From assembly GCF_011751865.2 (NCBI RefSeq), contig NZ_CP061770.1:1488001-1552000 (forward strand): 64,000 bases of DNA, written 5' to 3'. The DNA comes from Salinibacterium sp. ZJ70. Its GTDB lineage: Bacteria > Actinomycetota > Actinomycetes > Actinomycetales > Microbacteriaceae. Both the position numbers and the translations under genes were made by a program. Of this stretch, positions 1 through 10,005 are shown one piece after another (the stretch's first letter is position 1; every line of letters starts with the position of its first letter). The notes under the pieces are model-generated. The model made no database searches and was not told where the DNA came from. It worked only from the letters and a program-made list of their open reading frames with translations.

Positions 1-281
1 CCGATGACCGCGACCCCGACGAGCGCTTCGAGAACCCCCAGGATGCGGCGGAAGAAGGGTCCGGCGATGGCGAGCGCCGCGACGACCGCGAGCGTCGTGA
101 GAGCGAGAGGCGCGAGCCCTGCAGCGGCGATGTCGCCGCCGACCGTGAGCACGGGGTCATCTGTCCCGGCCGCAGCAGCGAGAGTCAGCGCATACCAGGG
201 CTGCGACCACGCGAGGAAGACGAGCGCGCCGGCCAGAGCCGTCGCTGCCAGCAGCAGCCCTCTGATGCGTGACGGGGTCAT
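1..281 (-). CDS. Trp biosynthesis-associated membrane protein, 3' part cut by window edge
   Basis: Reading the complement from ATG at 281 gives MTPSRIRGLLLAATALAGA and then about 75 more residues to the window edge. Two hydrophobic helices are visible, at about residues 8-27 and 55-75, joined by an extracytoplasmic-type segment containing WSQPWYAL. This matches the start of the actinobacterial Trp_oprn_chp membrane family, which sits between trpE and trpC. The start lies one base after the trpE stop (TGA-G-ATG), so it is translationally coupled to trpE. Its biochemical role is not established for the family. The C-terminal half is outside the window. Confidence 0.8.
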   Translation of the reverse strand, partial: MTPSRIRGLLLAATALAGALVFLAWSQPWYALTLAAAAGTDDPVLTVGGDIAAAGLAPLALTTLAVVAALAIAGPFFRRILGVLEALVGVAVI

Positions 282-282
282 C

Positions 283-1815
283 TCAGCCGATCCTCCGCAT
301 GGCGTTCGCCACCGCGACAGCGCGCAGCGGGGCGGCCGCCTTGTTGTGGGCCTCCTGGTGCTCGCTCTCGGGGTCGGAATCAGCCACGAGTCCCGCACCC
401 GCCTGCACGTAGGCGGTGTCGCCGATGAGGGTCGCCGTGCGGATGGCGATCGCGAGGTCGGCGTCGCCCGCGAGGTCGAAGTAGCCCACGACTCCCCCGT
501 ACACGCCGCGCTGCGCGAGCTCCAGCTCGTCGATGATCTCGAGCGCGCGGGGCTTCGGCGCACCCGAGAGGGTGCCAGCCGGGAAGGTGGCCCGGAAGGC
601 GTCGACCGAGGTGGCACCGGGGCGCAGATCGCCCTCGACGCTCGAGACGAGGTGCATGATGTGGCTGAAGCGCTCCACCTGCATGAACTCGGTCACCTCG
701 ACGCTGCCCGCGGTGCACACGCGCGACAGGTCGTTGCGGGCGAGGTCGACGAGCATGAGGTGCTCGGCGCGCTCCTTCGGGTCGGCGAGAAGCTCCTCGG
801 CGAGCTCGATGTCGCGTTCCGGCGATGCGCCGCGCGGGCGGGAACCGGCGATCGGGTGCGTGAAGACGCGGCCCTGCTGCACCTTGACGAGCGCCTCAGG
901 CGACGACCCGACGATCGCGTACGGCGATCCCTCGGGCGTCTCGAGGCTCAGCAGGTACATGTACGGGCTCGGGTTGAGGATGCGCAGCACCCGGTAGACG
1001 TCGAGCGGATCGGCGGTGAGCTCGTGCTCGAAGCGCTGCGAGATGACCACCTGGAAGACGTCGCCATCGCGGATGAACTCCTTCGAGCGCACCACGGCGT
1101 CTTTGAAGTCCTGCGGTTCGGTGCGCGGACGCGGCTGCGCCGCGATTCCGAGGTCGACCTCCGCGAGGCGCGCCGGCGACGGCTGCGCGAGAGCGGCCTG
1201 CAGCGCGTCGAGGCGCGCCTGGGCGTCATCCCATGCCTCGTCGGCGGACTGCACGCCATCGTTCAGCACGGAGGCGATCAGGGTTGCGGTGCCCGTGCGG
1301 TGATCGAGCGCGACGAGCTCCGACACGAACGAGAGCGCCTGGCCGGGAACCGGAACCTCCGCGGGAGGCACCGCGGGAAGGTTCTCGAGCTGACGCACCG
1401 CCTCCCAGCCGATGAAGCCGACGAGACCGCCCGTGAGCGGCGGGTGGCCCTCGCGCTTGGGGGTGCTCCAGCGCTCGTAGAGGCGTGCGACGGCCTCGAG
1501 GGGTGCGCTGGGCGCATCCGGTCCGAGCGCGCGTTCGGCGTCGAGCCCGTAGTCGATCCAGACGGCGCGGTCGCCGTCGGCATCCCGCACCTGGGTGAGC
1601 ACACCGCGCGAGCCGACGCCCACGAAGGACCACCGCGACCAGATGCCGCCCTGCTCAGCCGATTCGAGCAGGAACGTGCCGGGGCGCGCATCCGCGACCT
1701 TCCGGTACACGCCGACGGGCGTCTCGCCGTCCGCGAAGAGCTCTCGAAGCACCGGGACGACGCGGTGACCCGCGGCGACGGCTGCGTCGAACTCGGCGCG
1801 CGGGGTGGTGGTCAC
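283..1815 (-). CDS. trpE: Anthranilate synthase component I (TrpE)
   Basis: This 510-residue protein has the usual TrpE length. It converts chorismate plus ammonia or glutamine to anthranilate, the first committed step of tryptophan synthesis. The N-terminal feedback site LLES is at residues 49-52, which predicts inhibition by tryptophan. The chorismate-binding domain carries GSSPEALVKV, HPIAGSRPRG, GTLSGAPKPRALEI and YGGVVGYFDL. The start is GTG at 1815, preceded by a strong GGAGGAGG Shine-Dalgarno that overlaps the end of hisI one base away. The glutamine amidotransferase partner TrpG is not in this window. Its place at the end of a his operon is a known actinobacterial arrangement, where one isomerase (PriA/HisA) serves both pathways. 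Confidence 0.96.
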   Translation of the reverse strand: MTTTPRAEFDAAVAAGHRVVPVLRELFADGETPVGVYRKVADARPGTFLLESAEQGGIWSRWSFVGVGSRGVLTQVRDADGDRAVWIDYGLDAERALGPDAPSAPLEAVARLYERWSTPKREGHPPLTGGLVGFIGWEAVRQLENLPAVPPAEVPVPGQALSFVSELVALDHRTGTATLIASVLNDGVQSADEAWDDAQARLDALQAALAQPSPARLAEVDLGIAAQPRPRTEPQDFKDAVVRSKEFIRDGDVFQVVISQRFEHELTADPLDVYRVLRILNPSPYMYLLSLETPEGSPYAIVGSSPEALVKVQQGRVFTHPIAGSRPRGASPERDIELAEELLADPKERAEHLMLVDLARNDLSRVCTAGSVEVTEFMQVERFSHIMHLVSSVEGDLRPGATSVDAFRATFPAGTLSGAPKPRALEIIDELELAQRGVYGGVVGYFDLAGDADLAIAIRTATLIGDTAYVQAGAGLVADSDPESEHQEAHNKAAAPLRAVAVANAMRRIG

Positions 1816-1816
1816 G

Positions 1817-2176
1817 TCAGTCCTCCTCCGGGTTCCCGATGACGGGATCGAGCTGGTCGGCGTCGAAGCAGGTGCGATCGCCGGTGTGGCAGGCCGCGCC
1901 GATCTGCTCGACGCGAACGAGAAGCGTATCGCCGTCGCAGTCGAGTGCGGCGGACTTCACGTACTGCCGGTGGCCCGAGGTGTCGCCCTTGCGCCAGAAC
2001 TCCTGCCGGCTGCGCGACCAGAAGGTCACCCGCCCCTCGGTGAGGGTGCGGCGCAGGGCCTCGGCATTCATGTACCCGAGCATGAGCACGTCGCCGGTGG
2101 CGTCGTCCTGGATGATCGCAGGAAGCAGGCCGTCGGCGGCGAACGTCGTGCGCGAGAGGATGTCGTCGACGTTCAT
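1817..2176 (-). CDS. hisI: Phosphoribosyl-AMP cyclohydrolase (HisI)
   Basis: A 119-residue monofunctional HisI that hydrolyses the adenine ring of PR-AMP in the third step of histidine synthesis. The Mg/Zn-binding signature [11 protein letters not shown] is followed by [12 protein letters not shown], holding the zinc cysteines. The upstream [17 protein letters not shown] segment is also family-typical. There is no C-terminal HisE domain; hisE is a separate gene in the same run. Its ATG overlaps the hisF stop as ATGA (2173-2176), and trpE starts just after its own stop. Confidence 0.96.
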   Translation of the reverse strand: MNVDDILSRTTFAADGLLPAIIQDDATGDVLMLGYMNAEALRRTLTEGRVTFWSRSRQEFWRKGDTSGHRQYVKSAALDCDGDTLLVRVEQIGAACHTGDRTCFDADQLDPVIGNPEED

Positions 2177-2934
2177 CGGACCGGGATACCTTCGGATGCG
2201 AGGGCCGCCTTCACGTCGCCCACGGTGAGCTCGCCGTTGTGGAACACCGACGCTGCGAGAACGGCATCGGCGCCCGCGCGCACGGCAGGCGCGAAGTCGC
2301 GGGCCGCGCCCGCTCCCCCGCTCGCGATCACCGGAACGCTCGACAGCTCGCGCATGGCGCGCACGAGCTCCAGATCGAAGCCCTCCTTGGTGCCGTCGGC
2401 GTCGATCGAGTTGACGAGCAGCTCGCCCGCTCCGCGTTCGATCGCCTCACGCGCCCATTCGAGGGCGTCCCGGTCGGTCTCGGTGCGGCCACCGTGGGTC
2501 GTCACGACGAAGCCCGATGGTGTGCGCTCCGACCGCTTGACGTCGAGTGAGAGCACGCACACCTGCGAGCCGAAGCGGTCGGCGATCTCGCCGATGAGCT
2601 CGGGCCGCGCGATCGCCGCCGAGTTGACGCCGATCTTGTCGGCGCCGACACCCAGCAGTCGTGCGACATCCTCGGGGCTGCGCACGCCGCCTCCGACGGT
2701 GAGCGGGATGAACACATGCTCCGCCGTCTTCGTCACAGTGTCGTACATGGTGGCGCGGTCCTCGACCGTCGCCGTGACGTCGAGGAAGGTGATCTCGTCG
2801 GCGCCCTGCTCGAAGTACTTCGCGGCGAGCTCGACGGGGTCGCCCGCATCGCGGAGACCCTGGAACTTGACACCCTTCACGACTCGGCCGGCGGCCACGT
2901 CGAGACAGGGGATGACGCGGACGACGACGCTCAT
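2173..2934 (-). CDS. hisF: Imidazole glycerol phosphate synthase subunit HisF
   Basis: A 253-residue TIM barrel, full family length. With HisH it converts PRFAR and glutamine-derived ammonia to IGP and AICAR. Catalytic aspartates are in [14 protein letters not shown] (about residue 12) and in LSLDVKR. Phosphate-binding loops include VGGGVRS, VNSAAI and IASGGAGAA. The start overlaps the hisG stop by one base (TGATG). HisH is not in the window. Confidence 0.97.
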   Translation of the reverse strand: MSVVVRVIPCLDVAAGRVVKGVKFQGLRDAGDPVELAAKYFEQGADEITFLDVTATVEDRATMYDTVTKTAEHVFIPLTVGGGVRSPEDVARLLGVGADKIGVNSAAIARPELIGEIADRFGSQVCVLSLDVKRSERTPSGFVVTTHGGRTETDRDALEWAREAIERGAGELLVNSIDADGTKEGFDLELVRAMRELSSVPVIASGGAGAARDFAPAVRAGADAVLAASVFHNGELTVGDVKAALASEGIPVR

Positions 2935-3773
2935 CAGATCCTCGCCGCGTGGATGGCGGTCACGAGGATCGCGCGCGCGCCGAGGGCGTAGAGGTCGTCC
3001 ATCACCTGGTTCATGTCGCCACGGGGAACCATGACGCGCACGGCGACCCAGCCGCTGTCGCGCAGCGGCGAGACGGTCGGCGACTCGAGGCCGCCGGCGA
3101 TCTTCGACGCCTCGTCGACGAGGTCAGCGGGCAGGTCGTAGTCGATGAGCACGAACTGACGCGCCACCATGACGCCCTGGATGCGACGACGCAGGGTCTC
3201 GATGCCCTCGATGCCTTCGCGCGCGGCGATCATCACGGCGGTCGACTGCAGGATGACGGGGCCGAAGATCTCGAGGCCCTGCTTCTTGAGCGTGGAGCCG
3301 GTCTCGACGACGTCGGCCACCGCATCCGCGACACCCAGACGCACCGCCGACTCGACCGCGCCATCGAGGCGCACGACCGTGGCGTTCACGCCGTTCGCCT
3401 CGAGGAAGTCGCGCACGAGCGCGTCGTAGCTCGTCGCGACGCGGCGACCCTCGAGATCCTGGAGCGTCTCGAACTCGCCGATCGGTCCCGCGAAGCGGAA
3501 CGTCGACGCGCCGAAGTCGAGCGCATCGACCTCGATCGCCGGCGAGTGCGAGTCGAGCAGCAGGTCGCGGCCCGTGATGCCGACATCCAGGGCACCGGAT
3601 CCGACGTAGGTCGCGATGTCGCGCGGGCGCAGGTAGAAGAACTCGACGTCGTTCCGAAGGTCGGAGACGATGAGCTCCTTCTGGTCGCGCCGGGTGGCGT
3701 AACCGGCCTCGCGGAGCATCTCGACGGCAGTCTCGGACAGCGTGCCCTTGTTGGGCACGGCGATTCTCAGCAT
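2934..3773 (-). CDS. hisG: ATP phosphoribosyltransferase, long form (HisG)
   Basis: Starting at the ATG giving [14 protein letters not shown], the protein is 279 residues, the long HisG form with a C-terminal ACT-like regulatory domain. It catalyses the first, histidine-inhibited step of histidine synthesis, ATP plus PRPP to PR-ATP. Visible motifs are [15 protein letters not shown] and [15 protein letters not shown], the latter binding PRPP. The last 80 residues form the regulatory domain. An upstream in-frame ATG at 3800 would add nine residues, but it lacks a ribosome binding site and precedes a poorly conserved tail, whereas AGAAAG lies upstream of 3773. The gene follows hisE after 45 bp. 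Confidence 0.95.
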   Translation of the reverse strand: MLRIAVPNKGTLSETAVEMLREAGYATRRDQKELIVSDLRNDVEFFYLRPRDIATYVGSGALDVGITGRDLLLDSHSPAIEVDALDFGASTFRFAGPIGEFETLQDLEGRRVATSYDALVRDFLEANGVNATVVRLDGAVESAVRLGVADAVADVVETGSTLKKQGLEIFGPVILQSTAVMIAAREGIEGIETLRRRIQGVMVARQFVLIDYDLPADLVDEASKIAGGLESPTVSPLRDSGWVAVRVMVPRGDMNQVMDDLYALGARAILVTAIHAARI

Positions 3774-3818
3774 GGTGGGACTTTCTGTTTGCGAACTCAT
3801 GGCTGGGGGGTCATGGGT

Positions 3819-4082
3819 TCACAGATGTCGGTACACGTCCTGCAGGGTGAGACCCTTCGCAAGCATGAGCACCTGGAGGTGGTAGAGCAGCTGCGAGATC
3901 TCCTCGGCCGCTTCGGCATCCGACTGGTACTCGGCTGCCATCCAGACCTCAGCCGCCTCTTCGACGATCTTCTTGCCGATGGCGTGCACGCCCGCGTCGA
4001 GCTCCTGCACAGTGCGCGAGCCCTCAGGGCGCGCGACGGCCTTGGAGCTGAGCTCCTCGAAGAGGGCGTCGAAGGTCTTCAC
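3819..4082 (-). CDS. hisE: Phosphoribosyl-ATP pyrophosphatase (HisE)
   Basis: An 87-residue all-alpha MazG-like protein of typical HisE length. It hydrolyses PR-ATP to PR-AMP, the second step of histidine synthesis. The metal-binding segments are [14 protein letters not shown] and [17 protein letters not shown]. It starts with GTG at 4082. It is the first his gene of the run, and only 28 bp separate it from the FKBP gene upstream. Confidence 0.95.
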   Translation of the reverse strand: MKTFDALFEELSSKAVARPEGSRTVQELDAGVHAIGKKIVEEAAEVWMAAEYQSDAEAAEEISQLLYHLQVLMLAKGLTLQDVYRHL

Positions 4083-4094
4083 CTGTCAAGGTTA

Positions 4095-4110
4095 CCGGGC
4101 GCGGGCCCGG
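4095..4110 (-). terminator. Small GC hairpin between FKBP gene and hisE
   Basis: CCGGGC at 4095-4100 can pair with GCCCGG at 4105-4110 around a four-base loop. It directly abuts the TAA stop of the FKBP gene. There is no T-run, so it may only weaken read-through from the fmt-rsmB-rpe array into hisE rather than terminate fully. Confidence 0.3.
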
Positions 4111-4479
4111 TTACTTGACGTCGAGCAGGTCGATCACGAAGACGAGCGTGCGTCCGCCGAGTCGGTGACCGGAACCCGCGGGACCGTACGCCATGGCGGG
4201 CGGGCACACGAGCTGGCGACGACCGCCGACCTTCATGCCGGGGATGCCCTCCTGCCAGCCCTTGATGAGGCCCGACAGCGGGAACTGGATCGACGCGCCG
4301 CGGTCCCAGCTCGCGTCGAACTGCTCGCCGGTCTCGAAGTCGACGCCCACGTAGTGCACATCGACGGTCGCGCCGGGGTACGCCTCGGCGCCGGTGCCGA
4401 CCTCGAGGTCGGTGATGACGAGGTCGGTGGGGGCTTCGCCCTCGATGAAATCGATCTCGGGCTTCGTCTTGTCAGTCAT
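4111..4479 (-). CDS. FKBP-type peptidyl-prolyl cis-trans isomerase
   Basis: A 122-residue cytosolic single-domain FKBP that catalyses proline isomerisation. Characteristic elements are VDVHYVGVDFETGEQFDAS, the FPLSGLIKGWQEGIPGM segment and RQLVCPPAMAYG, ending in LVFVIDLLDV. No signal peptide or lipobox is present. Its ATG overlaps the stop of the upstream GNAT gene (ATGA at 4476-4479), so it is the last member of the fmt-rsmB-rpe-GNAT-FKBP coupled string. Confidence 0.93.
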   Translation of the reverse strand: MTDKTKPEIDFIEGEAPTDLVITDLEVGTGAEAYPGATVDVHYVGVDFETGEQFDASWDRGASIQFPLSGLIKGWQEGIPGMKVGGRRQLVCPPAMAYGPAGSGHRLGGRTLVFVIDLLDVK

Positions 4480-5003
4480 TGGTCCAGTCTCTCAGATGGG
4501 GCCGCCGGCTGCGCCGCGCGGACCATCCGGCAGATCACGAACTCGCTGATGGTGCGCGTCGGACGCTCGAAGCCGTCACGCCGGAAGCCGTTCCGTTCGT
4601 AGAAGGCGATCGCTCGGGCATTGTCACGCAGTACCCAGAGCACCAGCGGGCCTTCTCCTCGGACCGCATCGAACAGTCGCTGACCGACGCCCGAGCCGTG
4701 CAGAGCCGCGTCGACGTAGAGCGCCTTCAGCTGACGGGGCGCGAACGGACGATCCTCCTCGGAGGATTCCCCCACCCACGCGAATCCGACGATGCGGGAG
4801 TCGTGCTCGGCGACCCGGATGATGTCGTGGTGCTCCGCGCCGAGGGCGGCGCGCCACATGTCGCGGCGGGCGTCGAGATGCGCCTCTGAGAAGAAATCCG
4901 GCGGAAGCAGGTGAGCGTACGTCTGGCGCCAGGTCTCGACGTGCAGCTCGGCGAGCTCATCAGCGTCGCGAGGCGCAGCTGGTCGAACGGCGCCGGTCGT
5001 CAT
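4476..5003 (-). CDS. GNAT family N-acetyltransferase
   Basis: A 175-residue single GNAT domain that transfers acetyl from acetyl-CoA to an unidentified substrate. The N-terminal RPAAPRDADELAELHVETW is typical. The acetyl-CoA loop lies in ALYVDAALHGSGVGQRLFDA (about residues 88-108), and the C-terminal NARAIAFYERNGF helix-strand is clear. Two adjacent ATGs at 5006 and 5003 are possible. The second gives the better spacing to GAGG and yields MTTGAVRP. A longer frame to 5135 is only a shadow of rpe. The substrate cannot be told from the sequence. Confidence 0.85.
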   Translation of the reverse strand: MTTGAVRPAAPRDADELAELHVETWRQTYAHLLPPDFFSEAHLDARRDMWRAALGAEHHDIIRVAEHDSRIVGFAWVGESSEEDRPFAPRQLKALYVDAALHGSGVGQRLFDAVRGEGPLVLWVLRDNARAIAFYERNGFRRDGFERPTRTISEFVICRMVRAAQPAAPSERLDQ

Positions 5004-5010
5004 CATCGCC

Positions 5011-5679
5011 TCAGTGCGCGTGCGCGCCGAGTGCGGCGTCGCGGAGGCCCGTGATCGCGGCGTCGATGTCGGCGGCGCCGTAGACGGCGGAGCCTGCGAC
5101 GAAGGTGTCCGCGCCCGCTTCGGCCGCGATCGCAATCGTGTCGAGGGCGATGCCGCCGTCCACCTGCAGCCACAGGTCGATGCCGTGGCGCTCGGACGCG
5201 GCGCGCAGGGTGCGCAGCTTCGGCATCATGTCGGGCATGAAGCTCTGGCCGCCGAATCCGGGCTCGACCGTCATCACGAGCACCTGATCGAACTCGGGAA
5301 GCAGGTCGAGGTAGGGCTCCACCGCGGTACCGGGCTTGAACGCGATCGACGCGCGCGACCCGATCGCGCGGATGCGGCGGGCGAGAGCGACGGGATTCTC
5401 GGTCGCCTCGGCGTGGAACGTCACCGAGAACGCACCCAGCTCTGCGTAGCCCGGGGCCCAGCGGTCGGCATCCGAGATCATCAGGTGCACGTCCAGCGGG
5501 ATCGGCGAGACGCGCTGCACCGCCTCGACCATCTGGGGGCCGAACGTGAGGTTCGGCACGAAGTGGTTGTCCATGACGTCGACATGCACCCCGTCCGCGT
5601 TCCGGATGCGCTCCACCTCGGCCTGCATGTTCGCGAAGTCGGCGGACAGGATGCTCGGCTGGATGCGGGCGGTGGTCAT
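5011..5679 (-). CDS. rpe: Ribulose-phosphate 3-epimerase
   Basis: A 222-residue TIM-barrel enzyme interconverting ribulose 5-phosphate and xylulose 5-phosphate in the pentose phosphate pathway. Key segments are [12 protein letters not shown], the metal-binding [44 protein letters not shown] and LQVDGGI. The ATG at 5679 overlaps the rsmB stop (ATGA). A longer frame upstream is only the complement-frame shadow of rsmB. Confidence 0.97.
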   Translation of the reverse strand: MTTARIQPSILSADFANMQAEVERIRNADGVHVDVMDNHFVPNLTFGPQMVEAVQRVSPIPLDVHLMISDADRWAPGYAELGAFSVTFHAEATENPVALARRIRAIGSRASIAFKPGTAVEPYLDLLPEFDQVLVMTVEPGFGGQSFMPDMMPKLRTLRAASERHGIDLWLQVDGGIALDTIAIAAEAGADTFVAGSAVYGAADIDAAITGLRDAALGAHAH

Positions 5680-7055
5680 GCCTCCACCGTAGTGAGGAGC
5701 TGGATGAACATCGCATCCGTTCCGTTGCGATGCGGCCACAGCTGGGCCGACTCCCCCGGGGCGAGCTGGAGTGGAGCGATCGCCACCCGCGAGAGCACCT
5801 CGGGTGTGTCGATGCGGCGCAGCTGCGGGTGGCGCTCGAGAGCGGCCTCCACCTGCGCGTGCGTCTCGTCCGGATGCGGCGAGCACGTCACATAGGCGAG
5901 GACGCCACCCGGCGCGAGAGCGGCGACCGCGGCGTCGATGAGCTGCGTCTGCAGCGCGACCAGGTCCGCCAGATCGGCGGCGGATTTGCGCCACCGCGCC
6001 TCAGGCCGGCGCCGCAGAGCCCCGAGCCCCGTGCACGGCGCATCGAGCAGGATGCGGTCGAAGCGCGCAGGCTCGTCGCCGAAGCGGCGACCGTCGCCCT
6101 CCACGACGACGGGTGCATCCGGACCATCGCCGAACACGGCGAGAGCGTTGCGCACGAGACCTGCGCGGGCGGGGACGACCTCGTTGGCCGTCAGGTGCGC
6201 GCCTCCGAGGTGTGCTTCGGCGGCGAGCAGGGCGGCCTTGCCCCCCGGGCCCGCGCACACGTCGAGCCACGACTCCCCCGCGGCGACGGGGCGCACACGG
6301 GTCAGCGCGAGAGCGGCGAGCTGCGAGCCCTCATCCTGCACCCGCACCCGACCGGCGGCGACCTCGGCGATGCGCGCAGGGTCGCCGCCCGTGGAGGCGA
6401 GTGCGACGGGAGACAGATGGCCCGGCTCGAACGTCTCGCCCGCGGCGAGCTCCGCGGCATCCGCGAAGCCCGGGAGTGCCGCGAAGGCGACACGGGGGGC
6501 GACGTTGTCGGCGGCGAGGAGCGCCTCGAGCTCATCGCCCGCGCCCTCCTGCTCGAGCGACGCGCGCAGTGCGCCGACGACCCAGGTCGGGTGGGCGTGC
6601 TCGACCGCGAGCCGCGCATCCCCCGAGAGCCCCTCGAGCGCGCGCTCGCGCCACGTGTCGGCATCCGACCGCGAGATGGTGCGGAGCACGCCGTTCACAA
6701 ACCCGGCGGCCGAGCCCACGCGGGCCTTCTTCACGAGTTCCACAGCCTCCGACAGAACGGCGTGCGGGGCGACGCGCATGCCGAGCAGCTGGTGGGTGCT
6801 CATCCGCAGCACGCTGCGCACGGGTGCATCGAGCTTGGTGATCGGGCGCTTCGTCACGAGTTCGAGGATGCGGTCGTAGTAGCCCTGCATCCGCAGCGTG
6901 CCGTACACGATCTCGGTGGCGAAGCCGGCGTCGGCGCCGTCGAGCTTCGCGTCGCGGATGCGCACCGGCAGCAGGAGGTTCGCGTACGCGTCGCTCTCCT
7001 GAACAGCGTTCAGGACGTCGAAGGCCACCCGACGCGCGGGCTGGATGCGACTCAT
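5676..7055 (-). CDS. rsmB: 16S rRNA cytosine-967 C5-methyltransferase RsmB (Fmu/Sun)
   Basis: A 459-residue protein with an N-terminal NusB-like RNA-binding domain (about residues 1-140) and a C-terminal Rossmann methyltransferase. The SAM site is [14 protein letters not shown]. The two cysteines used by RNA m5C methyltransferases are visible in [20 protein letters not shown] and [14 protein letters not shown]. The ATG at 7055 ([13 protein letters not shown]) overlaps the fmt stop as ATGA. A start 12 codons further up is in frame but lies inside fmt. The fmt-rsmB-rpe order is conserved in Actinobacteria. Confidence 0.96.
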   Translation of the reverse strand: MSRIQPARRVAFDVLNAVQESDAYANLLLPVRIRDAKLDGADAGFATEIVYGTLRMQGYYDRILELVTKRPITKLDAPVRSVLRMSTHQLLGMRVAPHAVLSEAVELVKKARVGSAAGFVNGVLRTISRSDADTWRERALEGLSGDARLAVEHAHPTWVVGALRASLEQEGAGDELEALLAADNVAPRVAFAALPGFADAAELAAGETFEPGHLSPVALASTGGDPARIAEVAAGRVRVQDEGSQLAALALTRVRPVAAGESWLDVCAGPGGKAALLAAEAHLGGAHLTANEVVPARAGLVRNALAVFGDGPDAPVVVEGDGRRFGDEPARFDRILLDAPCTGLGALRRRPEARWRKSAADLADLVALQTQLIDAAVAALAPGGVLAYVTCSPHPDETHAQVEAALERHPQLRRIDTPEVLSRVAIAPLQLAPGESAQLWPHRNGTDAMFIQLLTTVEA

Positions 7056-7972
7056 GCGAACACCGTCGCCTCGGCCGTGCGCCCACGCCACCAGTCGGCG
7101 GCATTCATCGCCTTCTTGCCAGCCGGCTGCACCTGGATCAGCTCGAGCGGCACGTCCCCCGTGCCGACATGCACCGCCCTGCCTCGGAGCGCGAGCACGC
7201 CGGGGGCAAGCGTGGGCGCATCGTGCGCGATCGCCGCCTCATGGATCTTGAAGCGCTCGCCATCGAGCAGCGTCGTGGCACCCGGCTCGGGCGTGACGCC
7301 CCGCATCCGGGCGAACACCTCGGAGGCCGGGCGCGTCCAATCGATCCGGCCGTCCTCGAGAGCGAGCTTCGGCGCGAGCGTCACCTCGCCGTCCTGCTCC
7401 GTCGATTCCGCTGTGCCTGCGGCGATGTCATCGACGACGCGCGCAAGCAGCTGCGCACCCGAGACGCTCAGCTGCTCGAGCAGGTGGCCTGCCGTCTGAA
7501 GGGCGCCGATGGGCGTCGCCTCCATCGCGAAGACGGGGCCCGCATCCAGCTCCTCCACGAGCTGGAACACGGCGGCACCCGACTCGGCGTCGCCGGCGAT
7601 GATCGCCCGCTGCACGGGGGCGGCGCCGCGCCAGCGCGGAAGGAGCGAGAAGTGCAGGTTGATCCATCCGTGCTCGGGCGCGGAGAGGATCGGCTCCCGG
7701 ATGAGGCCGCCGTACGCGACGACGACACCGAGATCCGCGTTCAGTGCGAGGAGCTCGTCTGCCACCGTCGACAGCCGGTTGGCCTTGATGACGGGCACCC
7801 CCGCCTCGTCGGCGAGATCGGCGACCGGCGTCTGCGTGAGCACGCGCTTGCGCCCCTGAGGGGCGTCCTCGCGTGTGACGACCGCCACGACCTCGTGCGG
7901 TCCGTCGAGAAGGGCGCGCAGGCTCGGGACAGCCGCGGAAGGACTCCCGGCGAAGACGATGCGAAGGGGCAT
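7052..7972 (-). CDS. fmt: Methionyl-tRNA formyltransferase
   Basis: A 306-residue enzyme that formylates initiator Met-tRNA using 10-formyl-THF. The catalytic domain holds VFAGSPSAAVPSLRAL, the Asn/His signature INLHFSLLPRWRGAAPVQRA and AGDAESGAAVFQL. A C-terminal OB-like domain follows from about residue 205. It is separated from priA by 35 bp. Confidence 0.97.
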   Translation of the reverse strand: MPLRIVFAGSPSAAVPSLRALLDGPHEVVAVVTREDAPQGRKRVLTQTPVADLADEAGVPVIKANRLSTVADELLALNADLGVVVAYGGLIREPILSAPEHGWINLHFSLLPRWRGAAPVQRAIIAGDAESGAAVFQLVEELDAGPVFAMEATPIGALQTAGHLLEQLSVSGAQLLARVVDDIAAGTAESTEQDGEVTLAPKLALEDGRIDWTRPASEVFARMRGVTPEPGATTLLDGERFKIHEAAIAHDAPTLAPGVLALRGRAVHVGTGDVPLELIQVQPAGKKAMNAADWWRGRTAEATVFA

Positions 7973-8007
7973 CCTTCGATTCTGCCCTGCCCGCGCGGTT
8001 GAGACTG

Positions 8008-10005
8008 TCAGCCCTCTTCGAACGGCTCGGGATCGTCGAAGCGCGCACGCAGCGGCAGCACCTGGCGACCTTCGCGTTTCATGCCCGGCACGGGCTTGCG
8101 CCGGTTCGCGGCCTGCTTGATGATCTCGCCGCGCACGGCGCGAGCCACCGCGGCACCTGCGCCGTAGTCGAAGCGGATGATCGCGCGGGCTCTGCCCTCG
8201 ACGACCCGCTCACCGAGCATCTGCGCCTCAGGAGGCAGAGCCTCACGCGCCGCGGCGACGGCGTCGGGGAACCCATCGAGCGTCGCCACCCGCACCGCAG
8301 GTGGGAACGAAAGCGCCCGGCGGTCCTCGAGCTCGGCACGCGCGAAGGCGACGACGTTGCCCGTTCCGAGAGCCGTGGCCAGGCGGCCGCCGACGCCCAC
8401 GAGCATCACCTTCGCGTCGTCGGATGCGAGAGCCGCGGCGTCGGACCACCACCGCACGCAGTCCTCCGCGATGCGCAGCGTCTCGCGCGCCACCATCCGC
8501 TCGCCGTCGAGCAGCAGCACCGCGCGATAGCCGCCCGCTGCGATCGGCTCGGCACCGCGCGTTGCGACGACCAGCGCGGGCCGCGCGTCGACCTCGAGGA
8601 TGCGGCGCTCACCGTCGGCGATCACGATGCGCGCGCCGGGGAAGGCGCGTCCGAGCTCATCTGCGGTGCGTACGGTGCCCGACCCCACCCGCGCGAGCTT
8701 CGACGAGCTGCAATCGGCGCAGCGGAAGGAGCGCTCGGGGACGCCGCACCACAGACACTCGGGCAGCGCCCCCTGCCGCGGCTGCCGCAGCGGGCCCGTG
8801 CATCGGCGGCAGCGTGCCGCCATCCCGCACTCGCCGCATTTGAGACCCGGCGAGTATCCCGGCCGCGCCACCTGCACGAGCACGGGGCCCTTCTTCACCG
8901 CCTCGGCGGCCTCTCGCCAGGCCATGCTCGGGATGCGCGCGTACTGGTCGGCTTCGGAGGTGTTGGCGTGCGCCGTGGCGACGACGCGCGGATGCCGAGG
9001 CCGCCTCGGTGCGAGCTCGGTGAGCCAGCCGAGCTCGACGAGCCTCTGCACCTCGGTGGTGCGGGTGTGCCCGGCGAAGACGAGGGCGCACCCCTGCTGC
9101 TCGCGGCGCACGAGGGCCGCGTCGCGAGCGTGCACGTAGGGCGCGAGAGGCTCCGACAGCAGCGGATCGCCGTCGTTCCAGATCGCGAGCAGGCCCAGGT
9201 TCGCGGAGGGCGCGTAGACGGCGGACCGGTTGCCGAGGATCACGACCGGCTGCTCCCCCATCGCCCGCAGCATGCCGCGGTAGCGCTCGGGATCGGGCTG
9301 GGAGGCGTCGATGCGCACGATGCGGTCAGCAGGCAGGATCGATGCGAGCACCGCCTCGACCTGTCGGGCGTCGCGGTGGTCGGGCACGACGAGAATCGCG
9401 GACGCTCCCCCGTGCACGGTGCGCGCGGCGAGTTGGCCGAGGGTGCGTGCCCAGCGCCCGACCCACACGTCGCCCACCTGCACGACCCCCGAATCGACCG
9501 ACAGGGCCGAGCGCCCGCCCGCGAGCAGCGCGGCGATCGCGTCGGCGTCGTAGCCGTCGACGTCGGGCGCGTCGCCTGTGAGGGGCGCCGGGCCGAGCTT
9601 GCCGGCCTCGCGAGCCGCGAGCCAGGACTTCTCGACGCGCACCTGCCGCTTCGGGATCGCAAGTCGCAGCACGTCGATCGCGGAACCCGCGGCGCGGTCG
9701 GCGACGGCACGCGCCAGACGCCAGACCTCGGGACGCAGCACCTCGACCGTCGAGACGAGCGCATCGATGTCGGACAGAGGCCCGGGGAACTCCTGCTGCT
9801 CGGCGAGCTCCACGACGAAGCCCTGCGTCATCCGCTGCGCGCTGCGCAGAGGCACCGACACGCGCACACCCGGCACGACGCCCTGCATCCCCTCCGGGAT
9901 GCGGTAGTCGAGCAGACGGTCGAGCTGCGGGAGCGGCGTCTCGAGGATGACGCGCGCGATCGTCGGCGGCTCAGCGCGCGAAGCGTCAGCCGCCTCCACG
10001 ATCAC
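8008..10005 (-). CDS. priA: Primosomal protein N' (PriA), helicase-motif-free actinobacterial form
   Basis: With the GTG at 10005, which overlaps the metK stop as GTGA, the protein is 665 residues. The N-terminal 3'-DNA-binding domain and a C-terminal PriA domain are recognisable. The zinc-binding cluster [20 protein letters not shown] plus later CLWC and CADC pairs is intact. No Walker A GxxGxGKT is present, and the Walker B DExH position reads IWNDGDPLL. So ATP hydrolysis and unwinding are unlikely, as known for annotated actinobacterial PriA proteins. It probably acts as a fork-binding loader at stalled forks. An ATG 48 bp further up would run into metK and is less likely. Confidence 0.9.
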   Translation of the reverse strand: MIVEAADASRAEPPTIARVILETPLPQLDRLLDYRIPEGMQGVVPGVRVSVPLRSAQRMTQGFVVELAEQQEFPGPLSDIDALVSTVEVLRPEVWRLARAVADRAAGSAIDVLRLAIPKRQVRVEKSWLAAREAGKLGPAPLTGDAPDVDGYDADAIAALLAGGRSALSVDSGVVQVGDVWVGRWARTLGQLAARTVHGGASAILVVPDHRDARQVEAVLASILPADRIVRIDASQPDPERYRGMLRAMGEQPVVILGNRSAVYAPSANLGLLAIWNDGDPLLSEPLAPYVHARDAALVRREQQGCALVFAGHTRTTEVQRLVELGWLTELAPRRPRHPRVVATAHANTSEADQYARIPSMAWREAAEAVKKGPVLVQVARPGYSPGLKCGECGMAARCRRCTGPLRQPRQGALPECLWCGVPERSFRCADCSSSKLARVGSGTVRTADELGRAFPGARIVIADGERRILEVDARPALVVATRGAEPIAAGGYRAVLLLDGERMVARETLRIAEDCVRWWSDAAALASDDAKVMLVGVGGRLATALGTGNVVAFARAELEDRRALSFPPAVRVATLDGFPDAVAAAREALPPEAQMLGERVVEGRARAIIRFDYGAGAAVARAVRGEIIKQAANRRKPVPGMKREGRQVLPLRARFDDPEPFEEG

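Noticed and set aside
4..1842. 612-codon open frame on the plus strand opposite trpE
   Set aside because: It is the complement of a clear trpE with low-complexity Arg/Ala/Glu translation. High GC gives long antisense frames throughout this window.
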